DNA of 64,000 nt from Streptomyces sp. CB02959 (lineage in GTDB: Bacteria > Actinomycetota > Actinomycetes > Streptomycetales > Streptomycetaceae): NCBI RefSeq assembly GCF_002803155.1, contig NZ_NNBP01000034.1, positions 1 to 64,000 of the forward strand, written 5' to 3'. Below are positions 33,786 to 42,841 of this stretch, piece by piece. The translations under genes were made by a program, and so were the position numbers. The notes under the pieces were generated by a model, which was given only the letters and a program-made list of their open reading frames with translations, had not been told where the DNA came from and ran no database searches. Position 1 is the first letter of the stretch; each line of letters opens with the position of its first letter.

Positions 33786-35203
33786 TCGCCCTTCGTCAGG
33801 ATCTCGCGGGGCTCGAGGCGCAGGGTCCGCAGGCCGGGAATGAGGGTCGCGAGGGTGGCGATGCCGAGGCCGGTGGCGCCGACCTTGGCGATGTCGGAGG
33901 CGGTGAGCTTCACGTCGATGCGGTCGATCGGCTCGGCCTCGGGCTTCGGCTCCTTCTCGCCGCCCATGGAGTTCGCGTAGTCGGGTTCGCTGCTGTCGCC
34001 GTCGTTCTGGGCGGAGCTGACCTCCCCGGCCAGCAGGCTGTTGCCCGCGGTCTGCGCCAGGGCCTGGCTGGCGGGGACGGCAAGGCCGATGGCGATCAGG
34101 GCGCAGGCGACGGTCTCCACCAGGTGCTGGCCGAGCAGCTTGGGCTTCTTCTCGCCGATGGCCAGCAGGATGCCCAGCTCGCGGCGGCGCTCGCGGAGGG
34201 CGTTCGCGACGATCAGGCCGAGCACGGCGACACCGGCGATGGACACCAGCCAGACGGTGAGGGTGGCGAAGCCCGCGGTCTTGGAGATGGGGCCGACCAG
34301 GGCTTGGTACTGCTTGTCGTTCAGCTTGAGCGGGTAGATCTCCGGGTCCAGTCCGGCGGCCTTGGCGTCCTTCTTGAGCTGCGCCAGGCCCTCCGGGCCG
34401 TCCAGGGTGAAGGTGGCCTCGCGAACCGAGGTGCCCACGGCACCAGGCTTCTCGTCGTTCAGCGCGGCGGCCGCGTCGGAGCTGATGTAGAAGCGGTTGC
34501 CAGGATCGCTCAGTGCCGGGGTGTAGCGGTCGCGGCTGGAGGGGGTCTCGTCCTCGAAGATCCCGCCCACGGTGAGCTCGACCGCCTTGGAGTCCTGGAT
34601 GTCGCCCCGGAACGATCCGACCGTGATCTTGTCGCCGACCTTGACTCCGTTCTGCTCGGCCAGTCGCTTCTCCAGCACCGCGACCTTGCCCTCGGTGTCC
34701 GGGCCGATGCCCCTACCCGAGATGATCTTGTGGGTGCCGTTGCGGAAGGCGGGCAGCGCCTCGGTGTCCGGCACGCCTTCGGGCTTGAAGAAGTCGCCCT
34801 GCTCGGTTTCGGTGCCAGGCGGCGGCGGGGCGGCTCGGTAGAGCTTGAACTTGCCGCGTTCGAGCGCCGCGGCCTCGATCAGATAGCTGTACCTTCGCAC
34901 CACCGGCGACTTGCCGAGCTTGTCGACCGGTCCGGTGCGCAGCTCGTCGGACGGGTCGACCTTCAGGCCCTGCTGCCCGCCGCCCTCCAGGCCGCGCTTG
35001 TCCATCAGCGCGTTGATGTCCATCTGCATGGTCGCCACGGCGCCGACCTTCTTCTTCGCGTCCGCCGCTGCCCGGTCGGCCGCCGACTGGACGAGGAAGC
35101 CGGACAGCACCAGGGTGCAGACGACGAAGAACAAGCCGGTCAGCATCAGCGTCTTGCCAAGCTGGGCGGTCAACCGCCACCAGGCCCGTTTGAACAGGTT
35201 CAT
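33782..35203 (-). CDS. ABC transporter permease (FtsX/MacB family)
   Basis: The 473-residue membrane protein has the MacB layout. The N-terminal helix is LMLTGLFFVVCTLVLSGFLV. A large extracytoplasmic domain of about 250 residues follows, then three C-terminal helices (ATLTVWLVSIAGVAVLGLIV, VETVACALIAIGLAVP, and one near LGIATLATLIPG). NALRERRRELGILLAIGEKK is the conserved FtsX motif after the second helix. ATG at 35203 is supported by the hydrophobic start and by the divergent promoter; the frame reaching 36046 is antisense to the response regulator. With the ATPase it forms a mechanotransmission-type exporter. Confidence 0.85.
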   Translation of the reverse strand: MNLFKRAWWRLTAQLGKTLMLTGLFFVVCTLVLSGFLVQSAADRAAADAKKKVGAVATMQMDINALMDKRGLEGGGQQGLKVDPSDELRTGPVDKLGKSPVVRRYSYLIEAAALERGKFKLYRAAPPPPGTETEQGDFFKPEGVPDTEALPAFRNGTHKIISGRGIGPDTEGKVAVLEKRLAEQNGVKVGDKITVGSFRGDIQDSKAVELTVGGIFEDETPSSRDRYTPALSDPGNRFYISSDAAAALNDEKPGAVGTSVREATFTLDGPEGLAQLKKDAKAAGLDPEIYPLKLNDKQYQALVGPISKTAGFATLTVWLVSIAGVAVLGLIVANALRERRRELGILLAIGEKKPKLLGQHLVETVACALIAIGLAVPASQALAQTAGNSLLAGEVSSAQNDGDSSEPDYANSMGGEKEPKPEAEPIDRIDVKLTASDIAKVGATGLGIATLATLIPGLRTLRLEPREILTKGE

Positions 35204-35389
35204 GAGCGTCTCTTCACGTATAGCCGCAATTGCAAACGGCTCCCACCGTAGAAAGGTGGCCTTATCAGCAGCGTTCGCCGCGGAGCCGATGTGGCTCGTC
35301 TTCCAAACGCTGCTCAAATGCCATGTTTGATAGGTATGAGACGAGAGGGTCGTGCGAAACCGGACAGCTACGGAAGGGAACACAGAGCC
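35204..35389. promoter_or_regulatory. Divergent promoter of the ABC exporter and its two-component system
   Basis: This 186-base gap separates the minus-strand exporter operon from the plus-strand regulator pair. TTGATAGGTATGAGAC lies at about 35327-35342 as a possible -10 area. OmpR-type direct repeats for the neighbouring regulator would be expected here, but none could be picked out by eye. Confidence 0.4.
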
Positions 35390-36061
35390 GTGCGTGTGCT
35401 GATCGTCGAGGACGAGGAGTTCATGGCTGAGGTGGTGCAGCTCGGGCTGCGCCGCGAGGGCATCCCGTCCGATGTGGCGTATGACGGGCACAGCGCACTG
35501 GAGAAGGCTGCCGTCAATGACTACGACCTCGTTGTCCTGGACCGCGATCTGCCGGGGCTGCATGGCGACGAGGTGTGCCGCCGGCTGGTGGCGGAGCGGC
35601 CCGGCGTACGGATCCTGATGCTCACCGCGGCCGGCCGGCTCGGTGACAAGGTGGAGGGCCTCGCGCTCGGCGCCGACGACTACCTCCCCAAGCCCTTCGA
35701 CTTCCCCGAGCTCGTGGCCCGGCTGCGCGCCCTGTACCGGCGCAGTGCGCCCGCCCAGGCGCCCGTGCTGACCGTCGCGGACCTGACCCTGGACACCCAC
35801 CGCCGCAAGGCCGCCCGGGCCGGCCGGGAGATCCAGCTCACGCCCAAGGAACTGGCCGTACTGGAGCTGCTGCTGCGCGCCGACGGCGGGGTGCTCAGCG
35901 CCGAGCAGCTGCTGGAGAAGGCATGGGACGAGGCCGCCGACCCGTTCACCAACGCCGTCCGCCTGGTCATCCACAGCCTGCGCAAGAAACTCGGCGAGCC
36001 GCAGCTCGTGCACACCGCGATCGGCGCCGGCTACTACCTCGACCACCCTGCGGCCCCGTGA
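35390..36061 (+). CDS. OmpR-family response regulator
   Basis: The 223-residue product has a receiver domain (VRVLIVEDEEFMAEVV, phospho-acceptor in LVVLDRDLPGLHGDEV, Lys in YLPKPFDFPEL) and a winged helix (LTPKELAVLELLLRA, AVRLVIHSLRKKLGEP, IGAGYYLD). GTG at 35390 is favoured by GGAAGGGA upstream; the 33-residue extension is not family-like. The stop overlaps the kinase start (GTGA). Beside a MacB-type exporter, this resembles the BceRS- or CutRS-like systems that sense cell-envelope stress or antibiotics. Confidence 0.9.
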   Translation: MRVLIVEDEEFMAEVVQLGLRREGIPSDVAYDGHSALEKAAVNDYDLVVLDRDLPGLHGDEVCRRLVAERPGVRILMLTAAGRLGDKVEGLALGADDYLPKPFDFPELVARLRALYRRSAPAQAPVLTVADLTLDTHRRKAARAGREIQLTPKELAVLELLLRADGGVLSAEQLLEKAWDEAADPFTNAVRLVIHSLRKKLGEPQLVHTAIGAGYYLDHPAAP

Positions 36062-37245
36062 TCCCCCGCCCGCGCGATCTGAGCATCCACACCCGGCTGT
36101 TCCTCGGCTTCGCGATCACGCTGGTACTGTCCGGGCTCGTCATGGCGGCGGCGGTCTATCTGGGCATGCGGTACCTGCCGACGTACGGGTTCCAGGCGCC
36201 GGGTCACGTCGACATACACCCCGGCCACCAGCTGCCCTTGCCGGAACCCACCTTGGAACCTGCCCCCGAGCCGTCCCCGAATCCGCGGGCCCAGACCACG
36301 ACCATCGACTCCAAGGAAGACGTCTGGGCAACCGTCCTGCTGATCTCCCTGTCCGCCGCAGCCTTGGTCGCCCTGCTGGGACTGGCCGCCAGCTGGTTCA
36401 CCACCCGGCGGCTGCTGACCCCTCTGCACACGATCACCTTGGCGGCCGCCAAGGCCGGCACGGGCAATCTGAGCTACCGCATCAACGCAGCCGGCCCGCC
36501 GGACGAACTGCGCCGACTGGCCGACACCTTCGACGACAGCCTGGCCCGACTCGAGCGATCCTTCGACGCCCACAGCCGCTTCGCCGCCAACGCCTCGCAT
36601 GAGCTTCTCACCCCGCTCGCCGCCACCCGCACCGCCCTCCAGGTGGCCGGCCAAGACCCGACCGGCAAGGAGTTGGTTCGCCTCGCCCCCATGCTGGCCC
36701 GTACGAACGACCGCTGCATCGAGATCGTCACCGAGCTGCTGCAGCTCGCGGCGGCCGAGCACGCGCAGCCCGACCCGGCCCCGGTCGACGTCGCCGCCCT
36801 GGTCGAGGAGGAGTGCACGGAGGCTGCCGCCCGCGCAGAAGCGGCGGACCTGTCCCTGAACTCCGTACTGGAACCGGACAGCACGGTGCCGGGCAACGCG
36901 GCACTGCTGCGCCGCTTGGTGCACAACCTGCTCGACAACGCCCTGACCCACAACGAGCCGCAGGGCTGGGTGCGGGTCACTGTCCGGCAGGACCCGCAAG
37001 GCGCTCAGGTGCTGCTACGGGTCGAAAACTCCGGCCCGCAGGTCGACCCGACCACCACCGCCCGCCTCTTCGAGCCCTTCTACCGCGCCAACTCCCGTGT
37101 CCGCAGCGACCGTTCCGGGCACGGCCTGGGCCTCGCCCTCACCCAGTCGATCGCCCGCGCCCACGGCGGCACGATCACCGCCGCCGCCCGCGCGGCCGGC
37201 GGCCTGGCCGTCACGGTCCGGCTGCCCGCGGAGAAACCCGGCTGA
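36058..37245 (+). CDS. Two-component sensor histidine kinase (HAMP, HisKA, HATPase)
   Basis: The 395-residue kinase has two membrane helices (LFLGFAITLVLSGLVMAAAV and VLLISLSAAALVALLGLAAS) that flank a Pro-rich extracytoplasmic loop of about 70 residues. A HAMP domain, HisKA (FAANASHELLTPLAATR), N box (LLRRLVHNLLDNALTH) and G boxes (RLFEPFYRANSR, GHGLGLALTQSIARAHGG) follow. GTG at 36058 overlaps the regulator stop, so the pair is coupled. The His-box has LLTPL where most kinases have LRTPL/LKTPL. It likely senses an envelope signal and drives the divergent exporter. Confidence 0.88.
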   Translation: MIPRPRDLSIHTRLFLGFAITLVLSGLVMAAAVYLGMRYLPTYGFQAPGHVDIHPGHQLPLPEPTLEPAPEPSPNPRAQTTTIDSKEDVWATVLLISLSAAALVALLGLAASWFTTRRLLTPLHTITLAAAKAGTGNLSYRINAAGPPDELRRLADTFDDSLARLERSFDAHSRFAANASHELLTPLAATRTALQVAGQDPTGKELVRLAPMLARTNDRCIEIVTELLQLAAAEHAQPDPAPVDVAALVEEECTEAAARAEAADLSLNSVLEPDSTVPGNAALLRRLVHNLLDNALTHNEPQGWVRVTVRQDPQGAQVLLRVENSGPQVDPTTTARLFEPFYRANSRVRSDRSGHGLGLALTQSIARAHGGTITAAARAAGGLAVTVRLPAEKPG

Positions 37246-37600
37246 CCCGGCCTTCCGTCCGCCGGCCGTTCTCAAAAATGACGGCGTTCACGAGAGGGTT
37301 CTCTCTCGCCTGCTGCCGAAGTGCCTGTTGCCGTCGGGCGCCGCTTGTCCCCTCAACTGGGACCAAGGGGCCCGAATGTCCGTTCTCAACAGTCAAGACC
37401 CGACCTGGAGGACCGGACGGCCATGGACACCGTGGGAAAGCCCACGTCCCGGCGCACGTGCTCACGTTGGGGGCGGCGCTCGCCGCTGCCCTGCCTGTGA
37501 GCGGGAGCACATAGGCCGCAACCCCCGACGCCAGCGGTGCGGTCTCGCGCTGAGGCTCCCCCGGTGTGCGGGAGGTGCTGATCGGCTGGTCAGGGCAGGT
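37246..37600. other. 355-base region without a recognisable gene
   Basis: Nothing convincingly coding was seen between the kinase stop and the TetR fragment. It may contain the decayed N-terminal part of that TetR gene, since a stop codon precedes the fragment in frame. Confidence 0.35.
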
Positions 37601-37816
37601 TGACAGGTCCTGCCCCGGCCCCTCGTGGCACAGGCGCGCCGCAGGTTCATGCCCGCGGCCGACGCGGTCATGCGTCGCGCCCAGGACGCCGGCCGGCTGC
37701 GTCCGGACTTGGCGATGACCGACCTGCAACTCATCTTCTCCATGGTGAGCTGCGTGATCCAACACACCCACCTGAGCTTGTTCCGCTTTGACGGACACCG
37801 TCGGTGTGGTGGTTAG
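37601..37816 (+). pseudogene. TetR-family regulator C-terminal fragment
   Basis: The frame reads MPAADAVMRRAQDAGRLRPD then LAMTDLQLIFSMVSCVIQ, typical of the ligand-binding half of TetR regulators. The N-terminal DNA-binding domain is missing, a TGA precedes the fragment, and an IS5 element begins right after it. It is non-functional. Confidence 0.5.
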
Positions 37817-38769
37817 GGCCTGTCTGATGGGTCGGTGACGAACCGAGACGAGAACTCGTTCCCAGGCATGTGGGACGGGGAGATCTCAGTGACGTGGAGT
37901 GGGCCAGGCTGATGCCGTACTTGCCAAGAAACGTTGGGCGGGGCGGGCGTTGGAAGTGTCACCGCAGGTGATCAACGGGATGCTGTTTCGGTTGCGGACC
38001 GGTATCCCGTGGCGCGATCTGCCATCCCGGTTTGGTAAGTGGCAGACGATATACGACCGGCATCGCCGCTGGTCGGCGGACGGCACATGGGAAATGCTCC
38101 TGCGAGCCGTGCAAGCCGATGCCGATGCGCAGGGGCGAATCGACTGGTCAATGGCGAGCGTGGACTCGACGATCTGCAGGACCCACCAACACGCTGCAGG
38201 TGCCCGTCACCGGCCCCCGACGGTACCGGGCAGACGAGCCCGGCCAGCCCGCCACCGGGACGACGAAGGTCTTGGTCGCTCCCGCGGCGGCCTCACCACA
38301 AAGATCCACGTGGTGGGTGAGGGCGGCCTGCGGCCCCTGGCCCTACTGATCACACCCGGACAATGGGGCGACGCGCCTCAGATGATTCCGGTCCTGGAGC
38401 GCATCCGCGTCCCGCGGCCGAAGGGCGGGCACCCGCGCACCCGCCCGGACCACCTTGTCGGCGATCGTGCCTGCAGCTCTCGGCGCAATCGCCGCTACCT
38501 GCGGCGCCGACAAATCAAGCACACCATCCCTGAGCCGAGGAATCAGCAGGCCAATCGCTTGCGCCGTGGGAGCCGAGGCGACCGGCCCACCAGCTTCGAG
38601 AAGGCCCGCTACGTTCGCAGGAACGAAGTGGAGCGGCTGATCGGAAAGTTGAAGATCAACCAGGCGGTTGCCACGAGGTTCGACAAGCGGGCCTATGTCT
38701 TCTACGGCACTGTGACCGTTGCGGCCATTCGCCTGTGGCTTCGTGCATGACCCGTCAGGCGGAACCTAG
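37817..38769 (+). mobile_element. IS5-family insertion sequence
   Basis: The left end GGGCCTGTCTGATGGGTC and the right end, read inward, GGTTCCGCCTGACGGGTC form imperfect inverted repeats around a transposase gene. The length of about 950 bases fits the IS5/IS427 group. It separates the TetR fragment from a strong terminator. Confidence 0.65.
37870..38750 (+). CDS. IS5-family transposase in two frames
   Basis: The first frame starts at GTG 37870 (GRGDLSDVEWARLMPYLP, GRGGRWKCHRR) and ends at a TGA near 37969. The second frame continues without loss as QVINGMLFRLRTGIPWRDLP, ASVDSTICRTHQHAAGAR (D), GLGRSRGGLTTKIHVVGEGG, DHLVGDRACSSRRNRRYL (D) and VRRNEVERLIGKLKINQ (the ERxxxxLK region with E). 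Some IS5/IS427 elements use a programmed frameshift at such an overlap, so this copy may be functional. A simple frameshift mutation is the alternative. Confidence 0.65.
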
Positions 38770-38770
38770 C

Positions 38771-38810
38771 CTGGGCCTCCCTCCCCGGGTGCCCGGGGAG
38801 GGAGGCCCAG
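38771..38810. terminator. Strong bidirectional hairpin terminator
   Basis: A perfect 19-bp stem, 38771-38789 with 38792-38810 and a 2-base loop, lies just past the IS5 right end. It sits seven bases beyond the stop of the minus-strand nuclease gene, which it most likely terminates. Confidence 0.8.
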
Positions 38811-38816
38811 GGCCGG

Positions 38817-40034
38817 CTAGGGGGCGATGATCACCTCGTACCACTCCATCTCGAGGATGCGGTCCGCGACGACGGCTCGGCCGAGTTCACCCCCCGCCCC
38901 CGTGTTCTCGGGCAGGGGCACATGAGCCCGGATACAGGGCGCGTTATTGCCGTGGGGGCTGTCCCGTACGACATCGACGTGCCACACCCCGGCGGTCTTC
39001 CTGGGGATGATCTCCGTGCACTCGGAGCCGTTCGTGCCACCCTGCACGGAGCTGGCGAAGGGAAACTCGTCGCAGGAGTCGTCCGTGACACTGGGGTCCT
39101 TCTTGAACGGGTCCGGGGCCGCCGTGCACGACTGCCTGCGCTTCTTGGCCGCCTCCGCCTTCCCACCGGAGTTACGCTGCAGCGGCTTCGTCTCGGTGCC
39201 GAAGTTGCCGCCCTTGAGGTTGCTCTGCGCCCACCCGTAGGCGACGGCGGCGGCCCCGTAGGCGGATTCGCGGATGGTCACGTTGGGCATGTGCCCCATC
39301 ACGATGCAGCCGGGGTACTGGCCGACCTGCGCATCACAGCGGAGATCGTGGCCGTTCCAGGTCACCGGGTTCGCAGGGCCGCCGCCCGCGTCAAGGATCT
39401 CCCCGAACGACGTATAAGTAGGGGAGATGAACGAGTAATTGCCCTTGGTGACAGTGGAGGTGAAGGACAGGTTCCCGGTCTTCTCATCGCCCAGCGCCAG
39501 CTCGACGGGCGCGCCGCCCCAGGCCGGTGCGTCCACGGTGCACAGGCCGCTGCAGGTGGCGGACAGGTCCATCGACACGGTCTTCGCGTTGCCCCCCATC
39601 TCGGTGGCCTTGACGGCGATGTTCTCCGTCCACTTCCCGCTGGAGGAGCTCAGGCGAGCGAAGCTCACGGCCTCGACGACGGAGCGGCCTATCTCCTTGC
39701 CGTTGGTGTCGAAGGCCCAGTTCGTGAACTTCTCGCCCCAGCAGTAGTTGTGCCGGTCGGAGTTCCGGCCGTTGGCGCACGCACCATCCGAGACGCCGCG
39801 CACGATGCGTTCGGTGACAGTGACAGGGGCGGCGACGGGCACCGCCTTGGCACAGGTCCAGCCGGTGCCAAGGCGGCGCGCCTGGGAGCCCGGGGCTGTG
39901 GCCTTGCATGTGCCGTGGCCCTTGGGGGCGGCCTTGGCGGGTGCGGCGGCAGCCGGTGAGGTGACCAGGGCGAGGAGGGTCGCGGTGAGGGCGAGTGCGG
40001 CTACGGCCGCGAGCCGGTGTCTGACGCGTTTCAA
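38817..40034 (-). CDS. Secreted protein with C-terminal NucA/NucB-type nuclease domain
   Basis: The roughly 405-residue product has a signal peptide (LAAVAALALTATLLALVTSPAAAA). A middle region of about 220 residues of mixed beta character contains four or more cysteines and YCWGEKFTNWAFDTNGKEIG. The C-terminal domain reads DDSCDEFPFASSVQGG, then ECTEIIPRKTAG and later NNAPCIRAHVPLPENTGAGG, which matches the sporulation-type extracellular DNase family NucA/NucB (CDEYPFA motif). It would degrade DNA outside the cell. TTG at 40034 has GAGGGGA upstream; the frame from 40133 is poor. It is divergent from another large secreted protein, so the two may be co-induced as antagonistic or scavenging factors. 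Confidence 0.7.
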   Translation of the reverse strand: MKRVRHRLAAVAALALTATLLALVTSPAAAAPAKAAPKGHGTCKATAPGSQARRLGTGWTCAKAVPVAAPVTVTERIVRGVSDGACANGRNSDRHNYCWGEKFTNWAFDTNGKEIGRSVVEAVSFARLSSSSGKWTENIAVKATEMGGNAKTVSMDLSATCSGLCTVDAPAWGGAPVELALGDEKTGNLSFTSTVTKGNYSFISPTYTSFGEILDAGGGPANPVTWNGHDLRCDAQVGQYPGCIVMGHMPNVTIRESAYGAAAVAYGWAQSNLKGGNFGTETKPLQRNSGGKAEAAKKRRQSCTAAPDPFKKDPSVTDDSCDEFPFASSVQGGTNGSECTEIIPRKTAGVWHVDVVRDSPHGNNAPCIRAHVPLPENTGAGGELGRAVVADRILEMEWYEVIIAP

Positions 40035-40224
40035 AGGGTGGTTCCCCTCAATCGGTGGTGTACGGGTCCACCAGGGATCGAACCGGCCCGGCGCCCGCGC
40101 GCACAGGGGCGGAATAAGCCCCTCTATGGTCATTTTTGGCCCGTTGCGGGCTCACACCATCACCCCCGTGGCCGCTACGTTCACCCCTTGACCGAACACA
40201 CACAACCAGGGGGAAAGGGCAACG

Positions 40225-41499
40225 ATGCGCCCCACAAGACCCGTCAGCCGCATCGGCAGAACACTCATGGCCTGTGCTGCCTCGGCCGCTGTAGCCACCG
40301 TGGGACTTGCCGTCTCACCTGCCGCCGCCGCACCCGCCGAGCCCGCCACCACCACGCAGGCCGAGCCCGGCGGCGCCTGCACGGCGGCCGACCTCGGCAC
40401 ACGGCACCCGTTCATCAAGACCTCCGAAGTGACCCCGACGATCACCCACTTCAAAGGCTGGTACGTCACCGACGGCTCGACCGGTACCCAGTCCGTCAAC
40501 ACCAGCGTCCAGACGACCATCTCGGTGTCCGTCGGCCTCACCGGCAACGTCGAAGGTAGCTTCGCCGTCGAGACCCTCGGCAAAGTCGGCGCGAGCCTGG
40601 GCCTGAACGTGCAGGTGAACTACACCTCCACCAGCAGCACGTCGACGTCCGTCACGTGGAACTTCCGCAATCCCGGCTATTACGGCCTCTACAAGGGCAC
40701 CAAGAAGGTCACCGGTACGTACGGCAGCCTCAACTGCAACCGCGTCCAACAGGACGACGGCAGTTGGGCGCTGAAGTGGATCGAAGGGGCCGACACCGGC
40801 AGCTACACCACCTTCACCACCCTCGAAGAAGGCGCGGTGCGCTGCGAGGACAAGGTCCCCGCCAACAGCATCATGCGCAAGGCGCAGGACCTCCTCGACT
40901 GCGGCTCCGCCACCGCCACCGCGAAGCACCCGGCCGGGCCGGTCCCCTCGGCGAAGGCCGCCAAGGCCAGGCACGAAGCCGAGAAAGCCGCCAAGGGTGA
41001 GAAGAGCGTGAAGGCCATCGGGAGCCCGGCCCCCGCCACGCGGGCCGCCCTGAACTGCCAACCCGCCGTCTACAAGATCGACGTCCCCGGCAAGCCCCTG
41101 AACTGGAGCGCACCGCTCCTGGCCAACGACGGCATCCGCCTGCGTGAATCCACCGTCTTCAGCGCCCACCTGGACAACTGGCGGCTGTGCAACGTGACGG
41201 AGCACAACGGGGTCATCGAGGCGTCCCTGTGGAACTGGGGCAACGGCGGATGCGCGACCATCCCGGCGAACATCGCCAACCAGGAACAGGCCTACCTGAC
41301 GACGGCCACCTGCGGGGAGGACGACCTCCAGCGGTTCTACATCTACCGCGACGTACCCGGCAGCACGAAGATCGGTCTTCAGAACAAGTACACCGGCTCC
41401 ATGATGGGCCACGACCGGTACGCGGACGGGGAGTTGATCCGCCAGTATTCCAGCGGCAGGCAGGACGGTACGGGTACGTACACCCTGACCGGAGTCTGA
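40225..41499 (+). CDS. Secreted protein, possible beta-pore-forming region plus beta-rich C-terminus
   Basis: The 424-residue product has a signal peptide (TLMACAASAAVATVGLAVSPAAAA). At about residues 75-175 lies an alternating Ser/Thr/Val region (TQSVNTSVQTTISVSVGLTG, then VNYTSTSSTSTSVTWNF). This resembles the amphipathic beta-hairpins of aerolysin/ETX-MTX2 pore formers, with NPGYYGLYKGTKKVTGTYG after it. A charged Ala/Lys linker (about 230-265) leads to a C-terminal half with paired cysteines and GGCATI, reminiscent of carbohydrate-binding beta-trefoil-like domains (LYNKYTG-type segment LQNKYTGSMMG). No confident family match can be stated. AGGGGGAAAGG precedes the ATG. The nuclease gene divergent from it shares the 190-base promoter region. 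Confidence 0.55.
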   Translation: MRPTRPVSRIGRTLMACAASAAVATVGLAVSPAAAAPAEPATTTQAEPGGACTAADLGTRHPFIKTSEVTPTITHFKGWYVTDGSTGTQSVNTSVQTTISVSVGLTGNVEGSFAVETLGKVGASLGLNVQVNYTSTSSTSTSVTWNFRNPGYYGLYKGTKKVTGTYGSLNCNRVQQDDGSWALKWIEGADTGSYTTFTTLEEGAVRCEDKVPANSIMRKAQDLLDCGSATATAKHPAGPVPSAKAAKARHEAEKAAKGEKSVKAIGSPAPATRAALNCQPAVYKIDVPGKPLNWSAPLLANDGIRLRESTVFSAHLDNWRLCNVTEHNGVIEASLWNWGNGGCATIPANIANQEQAYLTTATCGEDDLQRFYIYRDVPGSTKIGLQNKYTGSMMGHDRYADGELIRQYSSGRQDGTGTYTLTGV

Positions 41500-41520
41500 C
41501 AGCCCCCACCCCGTGAGCGC

Positions 41521-41564
41521 GGCCCCGCACGTGAACCCCCGGCCTCCCGGTTCCGTGCGGGGCC
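41521..41564 (+). terminator. Hairpin terminator after the secreted beta-rich protein
   Basis: GGCCCCGCAC at 41521-41530 pairs with GTGCGGGGCC at 41555-41564. It lies about 20 bases past the stop codon at 41499. Confidence 0.6.
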
Positions 41565-41574
41565 TTCCGCGAGG

Positions 41575-41995
41575 CGCCGGGTGGTGGGGCGGCCGTCCCA
41601 GCGGTAGCGGCTCGTTGCTCGGCGGATCAGCATGCGGAGGGTGACGAGTGCGGCGGCGAGGTAGAGGTAGAAGTCCGCGATGCTGCCGCTCTTCTCGGTG
41701 CAGTGCCGCAGCTTGCCGTAGTCGTTCATCCACGCGTGGGTGCGCTCGACCACCCGGCGTTTGCCGGTCTGGATCGGAGCCGGCACACCCTTGCGTGCGA
41801 TCTCGGCCGTGAATCCCAACTCTGTTATCAGTGCACGGGACTTGGAACTGTCGTAGCCACGGTCGAGGTTGACGTTGACCGTCGCCGGCATCGCCCCGAC
41901 CTGAGCTTTCGCCGCGTCCAGGGTGGGGCCGAGCAGGACGAGTCGTGCCGGTTGGCCCCGTCGGAGACGATCCCGAGCGGGACACCGCCCCCGGT
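41575..41995 (-). pseudogene. IS5-family transposase C-terminal remnant
   Basis: The minus strand reads GVPLGIVSDGANRHDS, then after a frame change LLGPTLDAAKAQVGAMPATV, DRGYDSSKSRALITELGFTA, RRVVERTHAWMNDYGKLRHC and LYLAAALVTLRMLIRRATSR. It is an IS5 (DDE_Tnp_1-type) C-terminal half with the final catalytic Glu in VVERTH. The N-terminal half is gone, and the element has cut into the 5' end of the gene at 41997. Confidence 0.7.
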
Positions 41996-41996
41996 T

Positions 41997-42731
41997 CTGA
42001 TCGCGGTGCTGCGGCACTTGTACTGGCAGCAGCCCGGCATCCATGGCCGTCCCCTGGCCGAGGCTGCCGGCCTCACCCTCAACGACATGCTCGCGGTGAT
42101 CGACCCGGCACCTCCTGGGATCTTCTGCATGGACTGCGGCACGGAGCTGCTGCGTACCAGTCGCTCGTGGCAGCCCCGGCAGGCGCTGTGCCCGGACTGC
42201 GTGACGCTCGCGCGCCAGGCGTCATCCCGGCAGTTCCGCGTGGAGTGCCTGCGGGCCTCGATCGTCTCCGGGGCCGCGGTACAGGCGCCGGCACGGGACT
42301 GGCGCGCAGCGTCCGAACTGGTGCCGGCGTATCCGCCGCTGTCCCAGGACGTCATGAGGGGCAGCGAAGCAGACCACCAGGAAGGGGCCTGGCGTGGTTG
42401 GGAGAACGCCCGAGTGGTCCGCAACCGGTTGATCGGCGCTGCCGCCACCGACGACGACGTCGTGGGAGTCGCTGTCGGACAAGCTGAGTTGCTGGTGTCC
42501 AGCGCGCTGAGAATCGCCGTCTGCGACACGGCCCGCACGCGCGACATCGTCGACCCGATCACGCACGAGCCGGCGCTCGTCCTACTGACCCGTCTGAGCC
42601 GCGACGTTCGTGACACGGCCCAGGCCGCCCGCGAGCGAGCAGATGCCGCCTATCCGGAGGACTACGAGCCCTCCGAGGACGACTTGAACGAGCCGTGGAG
42701 CGGCACCGGTGTCGCGGGCTGCACGTCGTAA
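41997..42731 (+). pseudogene. 5'-truncated HTH and zinc-ribbon protein
   Basis: The open frame continues back into the IS5 remnant, so the natural start is lost. About 244 residues remain. They begin LIAVLRHLYWQQPGIHGRPL and AEAAGLTLNDMLAVI (helix-turn-helix-like), followed by a possible zinc ribbon (FCMDCGTELL and ALCPDCVTLARQ, two CxxC pairs). A long helical part ends in an acidic tail (DYEPSEDDLNE). It may have been a DNA-binding regulator. The family was not recognised, and the truncated gene is probably not expressed normally. Confidence 0.45.
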
Positions 42732-42841
42732 GCGGCCCGCGCTGAGCTGAGCCCGCCCAGCACCTGCGCGCCGCGCTGCGTCGGCGTGTGGGCAACGACA
42801 TCGACGGTGCAATCTTGATCACTCTGTGTGATCATGGACGA

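Noticed and set aside
33764..35251. 495-residue plus-strand frame
   Set aside because: It is antisense to the ABC permease. Its composition is typical of high-GC shadow frames.
33782..36046. 754-residue frame including the ABC permease
   Set aside because: The N-terminal 280 residues are antisense to the OmpR regulator. The permease starts at 35203 with a membrane helix.
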